6,416 nucleotides of DNA from Candidatus Nitrosopolaris nunavutensis (GCA_002501855.1 DAOM01000341.1:3146-9561), one strand, 5' to 3'; counted from the first letter of the stretch, positions 1-6,041 are shown. Notes: generated by a model not told the origin, from the sequence alone. Numbers and translations: made by a program.

Positions 1-61
1 CCACATGAATTTTGAATTCGCTCCAGGAGCAGCCATTTTGCTCAAATCTGCAGGGGGGTAA
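1..61 (+). CDS. 3' end of an unidentified protein (partial)
   Basis: A frame open from the window edge (first full codon at base 2) runs to TAA at 59-61. Its last residues read HMNFEFAPGAAILLKSAGG. The Gly/Ala-rich ending looks like the tail of a folded enzyme rather than random translation, but about 19 residues are too few to name a family. An internal ATG at 5 could only start a tiny peptide, so a gene entering from the left is more likely. This is an inference from one short frame and is weakly supported. Confidence 0.3.
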   Translation, partial: HMNFEFAPGAAILLKSAGG

Positions 62-127
62 AAAATCCGATAATGGTTATAATATCAGTCACTATCACTG
101 TAATTGGTTTTGGAAGCCGCTATGGTC

Positions 128-143
128 TTAGAACATGTTCTAA
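128..143. promoter_or_regulatory. Perfect 16-bp palindrome, possible operator
   Basis: TTAGAACATGTTCTAA is an uninterrupted 8+8 palindrome with its centre between 135 and 136. It lies in the gene-poor stretch just after the partial gene that ends at 61. Perfect palindromes of this length are expected by chance roughly 0.1 times in a window this size. The GAAC-N4-GTTC core resembles a dimeric repressor site. The same core is known from Gram-positive LexA/DinR boxes, but no LexA is expected in archaea, so no regulator is assigned. Confidence 0.3.
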
Positions 144-299
144 TATAATCCGGATTAGGTTTGTTCCTTCTACATTCGCTGTCTCTAGAATTGATCTGCA
201 TTTCTCGTTTCTACTTATAATTCTCATCTTTGTTGAACTGAAATCAGAACCATGTATCTACGAGGAACTTAACTTATGTCGGTTGTATCATAAGTGGGT

Positions 300-569
300 T
301 CAATCATAATTATTTCGTTGTACAAGCAAGGTCGTACGATCTCTGCCTAAGTCTGCCAGGTTTACAAATGAACTAAACACGAAACGCGCATTACATCTTT
401 GGCGATTATTATCGCTACTCCCAGTACCATTAGCGTCGTTAACATCTCCACCGTTAGCATCGTGACTGCCAGTACTACGAACATCCTGCTGCTGTACTAA
501 CCTTATTGCTAGTCCTATGGCCAATCTTATTCCCAAACCAATCACGTAAGTGTCTTGACATATGAACAA
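300..569 (-). CDS. Doubtful small protein with hydrophobic N-terminus and low-complexity linker
   Basis: An 89-residue frame starts at TTG (569), with another in-frame TTG at 584. No family is recognised. Residues about 9-24 are hydrophobic with a doubled motif (IGLGIRLA, then IGLAIRLV), followed by QQQ and an Asn/Asp/Gly/Ser-rich linker containing DANGG and DANGT. The repeat units differ mostly at synonymous third positions (att/ata, aga/agg, ttg/tta, gat/gac, aac/aat), which hints that this frame is or was translated. The two Arg in the hydrophobic segment are odd for a membrane span or signal peptide. They could be Gly-to-Arg changes in a decaying gene. The C-terminal 35 residues show no motif. 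No promoter is evident. Confidence 0.3.
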   Translation of the reverse strand: MFICQDTYVIGLGIRLAIGLAIRLVQQQDVRSTGSHDANGGDVNDANGTGSSDNNRQRCNARFVFSSFVNLADLGRDRTTLLVQRNNYD

Positions 570-1074
570 TAGATGTCTGGCAATGTTTAAGCACCGATAG
601 AGTCAAACGCTAAAGGGATAGTGATTATCTGGATTGTCGATTAGTCTAAGCCGAGGGTATTGTTACTGAGCTCAAAAGAAAAAATTGTAAATGGTCGACT
701 CAAATAAGTTCACACTGCTAAAAGACCTTGTTAACTAATGGAGATCATGAGCGCCCGACGATGATACAGGCTTGGAGAGTGAACGAAACGAACTATCCTT
801 ATTCATCAGGCGCTCAGATTTATATGCAGTACTACAGCAATATTATAGCTTCTTCTCTCGCATCGGATACATGAATTCCAGAGTCGCAGGGAAACGAAGA
901 ATTTCATAAATATCTGCTTTTTTTCAGAGGATATGTCGAATTACGAATTTATGAGGAATGCATGGTTACCTGCAGTATGAAAAAAAATGAAAATTGCTCA
1001 CTTCTAAAGAGAATGGCTATATTTCACGTTTTTTGAATACAAATAGATATATCCGTACTATAACACTACAAAAG
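570..1074. other. Gene-poor stretch of about 500 bases
   Basis: No frame here has both a good start and protein-like composition. The stretch holds an 8-bp GC-rich inverted repeat (arms 748-755 and 809-816), a TATA-like TTTATATG at 819-826 and a T7 run at 918-924. It also contains an open frame without a usable start (about 871-1036, ending at TGA). No tRNA arms, C/D box pair or transposase remnant could be recognised. It may be regulatory DNA, a small RNA locus or a decayed gene. Confidence 0.4.
748..816. repeat. Inverted repeat, 8-bp arms
   Basis: TGAGCGCC (748-755) and GGCGCTCA (809-816) are exact reverse complements. A further 5-bp pairing follows inside an asymmetric bulge (GATGA 760-764 with TCATC 803-807). 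The GC-rich arms stand out from the AT-rich surroundings, and the repeat ends three bases before the TTTATATG box. Arms of this length at this spacing occur by chance several times in a window of this size, so only the nested pairing and location make it worth listing. Confidence 0.3.
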
Positions 1075-1278
1075 TTATTCTCGAATTTTTTCTAGTCCAA
1101 CACAGCAATCGGCGCTCTTTATACATTCTGGACAAAGGTTTAATTCGCTGGTTGTCGGAAGCGAACATCCGCACAATGGACATTCCTTCTTGGTAGTCTC
1201 CTCATTCTTGCGCAGTAACATCTCCTTCTTTGGCAACATATCGAGATGATAATCAATCACACTATTTGAACTCTTCAT
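1075..1278 (-). CDS. Small zinc-ribbon protein, 67 aa
   Basis: A short protein with two CxxC knuckles: C33-P-L-C36, a 12-residue gap, then C49-P-E-C52. Extra cysteines at 38, 58 and 59 could support a second site or redox role. Residues 1-30 are charged and carry no motif. The arrangement fits a zinc ribbon, a fold used in archaea for nucleic-acid binding or as a protein-protein clip, but the specific function is unknown. The ATG at 1278 overlaps the TGA of a 7-residue upstream frame (ATG at 1298) as ATGA, so translation may be coupled. A weak TATA-like ATAATAC lies about 30 bases upstream. It is downstream of the acidic-linker gene but separated from it by a terminator-like hairpin, so it is probably transcribed alone. 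Confidence 0.65.
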   Translation of the reverse strand: MKSSNSVIDYHLDMLPKKEMLLRKNEETTKKECPLCGCSLPTTSELNLCPECIKSADCCVGLEKIRE

Positions 1279-1353
1279 ACTTCATCAATAACGTTCATTT
1301 TCGTATTATCGTCGTCATTACTATTCCCTCTGCCGTTCCACTTTTTAAATCCT

Positions 1354-1393
1354 AAAAAAGGTAGTGCTTATAACTCTTTTGATGAGTTATAAG
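1354..1393 (-). terminator. Hairpin plus U6 at the end of the acidic-linker gene
   Basis: CTTATAACTC (1367-1376) and GAGTTATAAG (1384-1393) form a perfect 10-bp stem with a 7-base loop. On the minus-strand transcript the stem is followed seven bases later by six U (1354-1359). The first arm contains the UAA stop of the gene that ends at 1387. The geometry fits a terminator between two minus-strand genes. Archaeal termination depends mainly on the U tract, so the hairpin may instead set or protect the 3' end. Confidence 0.5.
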
Positions 1394-1911
1394 AGGCCGG
1401 ACTCGTGAAGATTGTCAAGTAAGGGGGCTAATTTTGTTATAACCTCTATCTCGCCTAGTATAAAATCTGAACCTATGCTGAGGACTATTGATAGCATGTT
1501 TCTATCTTCTCTTGCAGTATATATGCCACTACCAACTATGTTCGATTCTCGATGATTTTCAGCAATCCATCGCTTCCATAACTTCGTTCTTTCCAAGTTT
1601 GTCTCGAGTGATTCAATAGTATAATCCAAATCTATTCCCTCCTGTACATCTAGTAGATTGAGCTTCAACATAGGAACCAGGAGATTTCCTCCCGATACCT
1701 TTGCTTTGGATTTATTTAGTTCGTCTGCATGTTCGTCATGACCAATATCACTATCATCATCCACCTCGCCTGTTTCCCCTGATTCAACGGATCCATATCT
1801 TGGGAAGAAGTAACCTGCTAATTTTTTGTCCCAATCATATATCTTGTACAGGCTATTCTCATAATCAACTTTCCATTTGAGTTTTTTCTTATTCCTATTT
1901 ATACCCAACAC
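1387..1911 (-). CDS. Unrecognised protein with acidic linker, probably missing an N-terminal membrane anchor
   Basis: A 174-residue frame starting at GTG (1911; TTG at 1908 is the next choice). A basic start (NRNKKKLKWK) leads into an aromatic segment around residues 15-40 (YDWDKKLAGYFFPRYG). Residues about 41-70 form an acidic, hydrophilic linker. The C-terminal half (about 75-174) alternates hydrophobic and charged residues and looks folded. No family is recognised. Just upstream, in a frame two bases off, an ATG at 1985 opens a peptide with the hydrophobic run DFITLTLLAGSSVILV. Removing one TG unit from the GTGTG at 1909-1913 would join the two, giving a membrane span followed directly by the basic NRNKKK stretch, as in an anchored cytoplasmic-tail protein. 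The annotated start may therefore be an artefact of a frame break. It is followed by a terminator-like hairpin. Confidence 0.55.
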   Translation of the reverse strand: MLGINRNKKKLKWKVDYENSLYKIYDWDKKLAGYFFPRYGSVESGETGEVDDDSDIGHDEHADELNKSKAKVSGGNLLVPMLKLNLLDVQEGIDLDYTIESLETNLERTKLWKRWIAENHRESNIVGSGIYTAREDRNMLSIVLSIGSDFILGEIEVITKLAPLLDNLHESGLL

Positions 1912-1985
1912 ACAAGTATAACACTACTACCTGCGAGAAGTGTAAGTGTAATAAAATCATTTACAGTAAGACAAGTGATTGTCAT
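1912..1985 (-). pseudogene. Possible out-of-frame N-terminal membrane segment of the acidic-linker gene
   Basis: ATG at 1985 begins a frame with one hydrophobic span (DFITLTLLAGSSVILV) that stops at a TAA shortly after 1911. Joined to the downstream frame by a two-base change at the CACAC of 1909-1913, it would give a single-pass membrane protein of about 198 residues. There is an in-frame stop a few codons upstream of 1985, so this ATG is the first possible start. Hydrophobic translations arise easily in AT-rich DNA, so this stays an inference. Confidence 0.3.
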
Positions 1986-2129
1986 TGAGCTGAGCGTATG
2001 CTACTATCTTCGATCTGCTCTGATACATGTGTATAACAACTATTGCTCCGATAAACATAGAACTAAAGCCGCGGTTGATACTATATCTTCTAACACTTCC
2101 ACATAGGGATCAGAATCAGCCGCAAGAGA

Positions 2130-2756
2130 TTAGTCCTTAATCTTGTCTCCAATTTTTTCAGTCACTGCGATTCCGAAGGGCTCCAGAGAGTGCGTTGTAA
2201 TATTTACCTGTTCTGTTTGTGCTCTTCCTGGAGATATTACCTTGCCTTCTTTGTCATACAGAGTAACAATGACAAATGATTTCGTTGCAGTTTGCGACTC
2301 TAAGTTTACGTTTATATAGTAAAATCCCAATATGTCGAGTCTTGAGTTATCAGAGTGAACCTGCAATTCGCGGGGTTTTAACTTCGTTACGGAACCCATC
2401 GCAGACAGTTTATAACTCGTCACGCCGTAACAGTCACGTCGGCTGTAATGATTCAGCGATGTTAAGCAGTCTCTGAAATTTTGGTATATAACTGTCGTAA
2501 TTTTGATCATTGTCGCGTTGTCATATTGTTTCGATTGCCATTTCCTATCTCGTTTCGAAAACTGAGTTAGTGAAGGCGAGTCTGAAATAACTTTTTCATA
2601 TAAATCTGAAAAGTTTTGTGCCTTTCTAATTGAAACATCTACGCAAATATCACAATCATTGCTATTACCCCCGATACGATAAAAGTTATCGTTTTTTGTT
2701 TTTGTTTTAGATTCACGGGTTGTAGGATGATCATCTTGAGCGGAATTTAAATACAT
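2130..2756 (-). CDS. FxLYD-like domain protein, probably secreted or anchored but lacking its signal in this frame
   Basis: A 208-residue protein from ATG at 2756. Residues about 140-200 resemble the FxLYD domain, a small beta-sandwich common in exported archaeal and bacterial proteins: a leading LDILGFYYINVN strand, then SFVIVTLYDKEGKVI with the LYD-x-x-GKV core, then a closing SLEPFGIAV in place of the usual L-x-P-G-x-x-x-F. Residues 1-80 are hydrophilic, with a possible CDIC at 35-38. Such proteins normally carry a signal peptide or anchor, yet none is present here. A hydrophobic run (VHLLVVLLIVLMKTNKK) sits immediately upstream in another frame, and losing one base of the A7 run at 2769-2775 would fuse it. 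An in-frame TGA lies 11 codons upstream of ATG 2756. Domain assignment is moderate; function is unknown. Confidence 0.6.
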   Translation of the reverse strand: MYLNSAQDDHPTTRESKTKTKNDNFYRIGGNSNDCDICVDVSIRKAQNFSDLYEKVISDSPSLTQFSKRDRKWQSKQYDNATMIKITTVIYQNFRDCLTSLNHYSRRDCYGVTSYKLSAMGSVTKLKPRELQVHSDNSRLDILGFYYINVNLESQTATKSFVIVTLYDKEGKVISPGRAQTEQVNITTHSLEPFGIAVTEKIGDKIKD

Positions 2757-2877
2757 TACAAACGAGAATTTTTTTATTTGTTTTCATTAGTACTATCAGT
2801 AGTACCACAAGCAAGTGGACATCAGCGGGGCCGCGACAGAAATCACATCGTGTCATTAGCTGCGGGAAAGATAACAT
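2757..2877 (-). pseudogene. Possible out-of-frame N-terminal anchor of the FxLYD-like gene
   Basis: Minus-strand ATGs at 2877 and 2856 open a frame reading MTRCDFCRGPADVHLL and then a hydrophobic run ending in MKTNKK, a typical order for a signal-anchor followed by positive charge. This frame passes into the FxLYD-like gene out of phase and ends inside it. Deleting one A from the A7 tract (2769-2775) continues it as NKKFSFVMYLNSAQ, straight into that gene. An ATATTAAT about 27 bases before ATG 2856 could be a TATA element. The CxxC at the start is unexplained. Confidence 0.3.
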
Positions 2878-2972
2878 GATTAATATCTTGAAAAAGCTGA
2901 GGCGAAGGAAGAAATATTCAGTGCTTGCCCGAAAGACAAACGATATAATCAATTAGGACTTACTGATAAACA

Positions 2973-4385
2973 CTAGCCAACAAAATGAGGTCTTGATGCT
3001 CCCTCAACCATGCCCCAAATGGTTCTCTTCTTATGATCGATTAGTTCAACTGAAAATTCATCAACCAATTTCTTTCGTATCGCATCCGATTCATAGAATT
3101 TCTTTTGTTCTCGTAATTGATCGCGCATGCTTAGCAAACTTTCAATTTCTTTTTTCTCGATATCGTTGGCTTCGATAAGCCGAAGGCCCAAAACGTTCAT
3201 GATATTATTGAAAACTACGCCGGCGATTTTAGACATATCTGCTGTCAATTTTTCTTCTGCTGCATAGTGGTTTAACTCGGTGACAAGTTTAAGGAATACA
3301 GTGAAAGCTAAGGAAGTATTCAAATTATCTTCCATCGCAGATTCAAAAGCCTTCATCGTCTGATCAGACAATTGTTCCACTTCTGTTAGGTAACCCTGAT
3401 TTCCAATCGCAAAACGTAGTTCACAAGCGCAAGTCTCTATCTGACGCCATTTATGTTTAGACTCGTTTAGTAATTTCTCTGAGTAGTCCAAAGGTTTTGA
3501 ATAATGTACAGAAATGCTGTAAATTCGTATACTGTTAGGTCCCCATCTGCTTAGTGCATCCTGGATTGTTACAATATTGCCCAAGGATTTGGACATTTTT
3601 TCAGAATTGACAGTTACCATTCCTGAATGTATCCATATTTTTGCAAACTGTTTTCCTGAAAAAGATTCCGATTGAGCAATCTCATTCTCATGATGAGGAA
3701 AGACAAGATCGTATCCACCTCCGTGGATCTCGAAAGGGCTTTCAAAATATTTCAAAGCCATCGCGGAACACTCAATATGCCACCCAGGTCTCCCCATTCC
3801 CCAAGGACTATCCCATACTGGAGGATCAGAATAGAATTTCCATAGAGCAAAATCAAGTGGATCTTCCTTTGATTGATCAACTTCGATTCGAGCTCCTGCC
3901 TCTAAGTCTTCGATTGATTCTTTCGACAACTTGCCGTAACCTGAAAATGATCTTACACGAAAATAAATTCCGTTAGGCGAAAGATACGCATAGCCTTTAT
4001 TCATCAGTGCACTAATAAGCTGTATCATTTCTCGTATGTGCTCTGTAGCTCTGGGATATCGATCGGCCACCAATACGTTTAGGGAATTGAAATCCTTGAA
4101 GTAATTCTGTATGTACCTAGACGCGACTTCTTCCGCTGTCGATCCCTCCTGTATTGCACGATTTATTATCTTATCATCAACGTCTGTAAAATTCTGGATA
4201 AATTCTACGGGACAATTCTTGGAAAGGAGGTAGCGGCGTAGAATATCGAATACCACAATCGTTCTAGCATGACCAACATGCGAATTATCATAAACTGTCA
4301 CGCCACAGAGATAAATTCTCGTGGAGGCAGCTCCGTCGGAGTTCAAGTCGTCAAGGCGCCTCGTCAACGTGTTATATACTTTCAA
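2973..4385 (-). CDS. cysS: Cysteinyl-tRNA synthetase
   Basis: Class I aminoacyl-tRNA synthetase that activates cysteine with ATP and charges tRNA-Cys in the cytoplasm. At 470 residues it has the family's usual length and is intact. Visible motifs in order: YLCGVTVYD (25-33) with zinc ligand C27; the HIGH signature as HVGH (36-39); FTDVDDK (66-72); GWHIECSAM (201-209) with zinc ligand C206; HGGGYDL (221-227); PHHENE (230-235) giving H231 and E235 as the remaining zinc ligands; and KMSKS (263-267). The C-terminal helical anticodon-binding part follows from about 290. The Val in CGVTVYD replaces the Pro common in bacterial enzymes. The start is TTG at 4385, directly before KVYNTLTRR, which matches the family N-terminus; no in-frame ATG lies nearby upstream. 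The 132-base spacer from the Rieske gene suggests its own promoter, but no clear TATA box was found at the expected distance. Confidence 0.97.
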   Translation of the reverse strand: MKVYNTLTRRLDDLNSDGAASTRIYLCGVTVYDNSHVGHARTIVVFDILRRYLLSKNCPVEFIQNFTDVDDKIINRAIQEGSTAEEVASRYIQNYFKDFNSLNVLVADRYPRATEHIREMIQLISALMNKGYAYLSPNGIYFRVRSFSGYGKLSKESIEDLEAGARIEVDQSKEDPLDFALWKFYSDPPVWDSPWGMGRPGWHIECSAMALKYFESPFEIHGGGYDLVFPHHENEIAQSESFSGKQFAKIWIHSGMVTVNSEKMSKSLGNIVTIQDALSRWGPNSIRIYSISVHYSKPLDYSEKLLNESKHKWRQIETCACELRFAIGNQGYLTEVEQLSDQTMKAFESAMEDNLNTSLAFTVFLKLVTELNHYAAEEKLTADMSKIAGVVFNNIMNVLGLRLIEANDIEKKEIESLLSMRDQLREQKKFYESDAIRKKLVDEFSVELIDHKKRTIWGMVEGASRPHFVG

Positions 4386-4517
4386 TGTGATGAACCCTAA
4401 TCTGGGGATTACTATTCAATTCGGGTTCTTTGCGTTATACTGCCTAGACATGTGCCAATACTCTTATTGATAGATGCCGGTGATCTGCTCTTCTAGTATA
4501 AGTAAATTTGGGAAATA

Positions 4518-4823
4518 CTAAACATCTACGTAAATGTCGTTTCCCTTGATGTCAACATCATAGGTTGTAAGTTTGACTCCTCCAAGATAATCAAGGAGTT
4601 CACCTGTCCTAATATTATAGTGCCATGTATGTAGAGGACATTCAACAATCTCTCCATCTACCTTTCCTGGTGCCAAAGAACCATCTTGATGTCTACAAAG
4701 AGCCTCAACAGCATAATACTTTCCGTTTGCGTTGAATAAAGCTATTCTAATCCCGTTTACGTTCAGCTCCTTTCCCTTACCTCTTATGATCTCATCTTTG
4801 ACAGCTACCTTGATCCTAGTCAT
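4518..4823 (-). CDS. Small Rieske [2Fe-2S] protein (NirD/ferredoxin type)
   Basis: A soluble one-domain Rieske protein that would bind a [2Fe-2S] cluster through two Cys and two His and shuttle electrons, possibly to an oxygenase or reductase not encoded here. Using the ATG at 4823 (101 residues), the cluster motifs are C43-R-H45 and C62-P-L-H65 with 16 residues between, the standard CxH-x(15-17)-CxxH pattern; LCRHQDGSLAPG and the following GELLDY also fit the family. The same frame is open to an ATG at 4928 (136 residues), but the extra 35 residues have no Rieske character. A TATA box at 4852-4859 sits at the right distance for transcription to begin almost at 4823. No signal or membrane segment is seen, so it is not the cytochrome bc1-type Rieske. 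The partner enzyme cannot be told from the neighbours. Confidence 0.88.
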   Translation of the reverse strand: MTRIKVAVKDEIIRGKGKELNVNGIRIALFNANGKYYAVEALCRHQDGSLAPGKVDGEIVECPLHTWHYNIRTGELLDYLGGVKLTTYDVDIKGNDIYVDV

Positions 4824-4851
4824 TTCGCATGGTGTGTTGTGACTTTTCAGG

Positions 4852-4859
4852 CTATAAAA
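4852..4859 (-). promoter_or_regulatory. Archaeal TATA box for the Rieske gene
   Basis: On the minus strand this reads TTTTATAG, close to the archaeal box A consensus TTTATATA. Its centre is about 32 bases upstream of the ATG at 4823, so initiation about 26 bases downstream would give a nearly leaderless mRNA, common in this group. It lies inside the longer version of the frame, which supports the shorter start. Confidence 0.5.
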
Positions 4860-5022
4860 CGTTGTTATGAGCAGGTGCATTCTTTTTCGGCTCCCCGATG
4901 TATCTGCTATTACTTTCTTGTTAGACATTCACACACTCGGCATGTAAGCGAAAACAACCGAAATAAGTCTAGAAACAATATGTGGCGATACGAAAGAATA
5001 AAACCGGAATTACAGAGATAAA

Positions 5023-5174
5023 TCATGGAAATATCTTCCTCACATCTTGAAATCTTTTTCTTAGTGTTACGATACTAGTGTCGCCTGCCACAGCGATTTG
5101 TGCTTGGCTAACCTTTTCACCTTCCTTCAGACACGAGGCGTATTAGCCACAGCAAGCGCGTTAAGATCTTTGCC
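5023..5174 (-). pseudogene. tfb: Detached C-terminal half of the TFB second cyclin repeat
   Basis: Continuing past the TFB stop, the +1 frame from 5174 reads GKDLNALAVA, matching the conserved GKDPxGLAAA turn and helix of TFB. After two more bases (5144-5143) the original frame resumes at 5142 with YASCLKEGEKVSQAQIAVAG and ends IVTLRKRFQDVRKIF plus Pro before TGA at 5023-5025, a normal TFB terminus. In the original frame the gap holds two stops (5161-5163 and 5143-5145). The two shifts are +1 and +2, so they cancel. Against family members the second break also lacks about one to two residues (the AL of AALY), which suggests a real small deletion rather than only a miscounted homopolymer. Confidence 0.75.
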
Positions 5175-6030
5175 ATGCGATATCCTTTACTATAGAAAGC
5201 ATCTGAAGGGCTCTGCGGTAAGCCTTTTCGCTTACGCGCCCACTATTAGCTATCGTAACCAGTTCGTTCGAATCAATTATCGGCAAATGAAGTTTTAGAT
5301 GCCTAAGAAGTAACCTGTAACATTTACCGGCGAAGATAGCGTCTGCGTTAGCAGTTTGTGCTATTTCAACTAGCGTTCTTGGCACATTCAATTCTCTGCA
5401 TGCAGCATATGCCGAGGCAACTACCAGTGCACGTATAAGCCTCCCTTTGATAATTCGTTTGTCCAGAGCCTTTCGATAATTATAGGCAGATTTTTCTATA
5501 AGCGCGTCGTTTAGCGACAGTTTATCTTTTACAGTGCTTAAAATAGCAAAGGCATTTTTCAGATTTCTATGATAGCTTCTGTTATTGCTCGAAATCTTGT
5601 TCCAGTGTCTCATTCTTTGAATCTTAGCCATCTGTTCAGGGCTGATCACACCACCGTTTGCGTCCACATTTGAATAAGAGATGAACGTTGAAAGCCTCAT
5701 ATCGTGAAACGCTAACGAAGTTGGCATACCTGTTCTGCTCTTGCTTTCGATATCGTCTCCTGAGTATATTCCCCATTCAGCGCCTAACGATTCGGCATTC
5801 TCTTGGAGAACCACGCCACATTTGCTACAGACGGTCTCGCTAGTGTCGGAATCGAAAAGGATCGCAATGCTGTTACATAAACCGCAAATGTCGCGATCGT
5901 TTCCGCTAGCTTGCACCGGTCCCTCTTTTTTTTGTACTCTATGCATCGGTTCATTGGTCGGAGAATACGCAAGATAACTAATCGAGCCCTTCTGAGTAGT
6001 GTCTGTCGATATTTTTGCCACAGGTATCAA
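5161..6030 (-). CDS. tfb: Transcription initiation factor IIB (TFB), C-terminally disrupted
   Basis: Archaeal TFB recruits RNA polymerase to TBP-bound promoters and shapes the start site. This frame (289 residues from TTG at 6030) shows the domains in order: zinc ribbon with C49-G-L-C52 and C68-S-K-C71; B-reader region AEWGIYSGDD (84-93), where the common EWR has become EWG; B-linker SRTGMPTSLAFHDMRLSTF (98-116); first cyclin fold about 133-225 (MRHWNKIS, LIEKSAYNYRKAL, VVASAYAACRELNVPRTLVEIA); and the start of the second fold (CYRLLLRHLKLHLPIID, VSEKAYRRALQML). It then ends early at TAA (5161-5163) after IVKDIAWQRS, while the rest of the second fold lies just downstream. Other starts are GTG 6021, which fits a leaderless transcript from the TTTAATAA upstream, and ATG 5946. 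It is probably one of several paralogous TFBs, perhaps now non-functional, and is divergent from a ribbon-helix-helix gene. Confidence 0.85.
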   Translation of the reverse strand: MIPVAKISTDTTQKGSISYLAYSPTNEPMHRVQKKEGPVQASGNDRDICGLCNSIAILFDSDTSETVCSKCGVVLQENAESLGAEWGIYSGDDIESKSRTGMPTSLAFHDMRLSTFISYSNVDANGGVISPEQMAKIQRMRHWNKISSNNRSYHRNLKNAFAILSTVKDKLSLNDALIEKSAYNYRKALDKRIIKGRLIRALVVASAYAACRELNVPRTLVEIAQTANADAIFAGKCYRLLLRHLKLHLPIIDSNELVTIANSGRVSEKAYRRALQMLSIVKDIAWQRS

Positions 6031-6041
6031 CCATGACGAAA

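Noticed and set aside
73..309. 78-codon plus-strand open frame
   Set aside because: Composition is unlike a protein (many Ile/Phe/Arg from AT-rich DNA), no motif, no promoter or start context, and it runs through the perfect palindrome.
748..816. Inverted repeat as a C/D box guide RNA on the minus strand
   Set aside because: A C-box-like TGATGA follows the 5' arm of the stem, but no CTGA D box precedes the 3' arm and there is no D' box, so the required kink-turn pair is missing.
871..1036. Open frame ending at TGA 1034-1036
   Set aside because: It lacks a start codon in its better-looking part. About 54 open codons are common by chance in AT-rich DNA.
1957..2058. 33-residue minus-strand peptide with a hydrophobic start (ATG at 2058)
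   Set aside because: It overlaps the proposed anchor of the acidic-linker gene in another frame. The hydrophobic run is short and no promoter or homology is recognisable.
2731..2952. 73-codon minus-strand frame as an independent gene
   Set aside because: It overlaps the FxLYD-like gene out of phase. Only its middle (from about 2877 down) looks protein-like, and that part reads better as the displaced N-terminus of the FxLYD-like gene.
2876..2956. 26-residue basic plus-strand peptide (MINILKKLRRRKKYSVLARK and on)
   Set aside because: It is antisense to a hydrophobic frame, very short, with no ribosome site or clear promoter. Lys/Arg-rich reading of AG-rich DNA is easily accidental.
3641..3976. 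111-codon plus-strand frame inside cysS
   Set aside because: It lies wholly antisense to the catalytic core of cysS, whose motifs are unmistakable.
4386..4517. tRNA or structured RNA between cysS and the Rieske gene
   Set aside because: Short complementary blocks (GAACCC with GGGTTC) occur, but no T-loop, anticodon arm or acceptor pairing can be built; it is more likely plain spacer.
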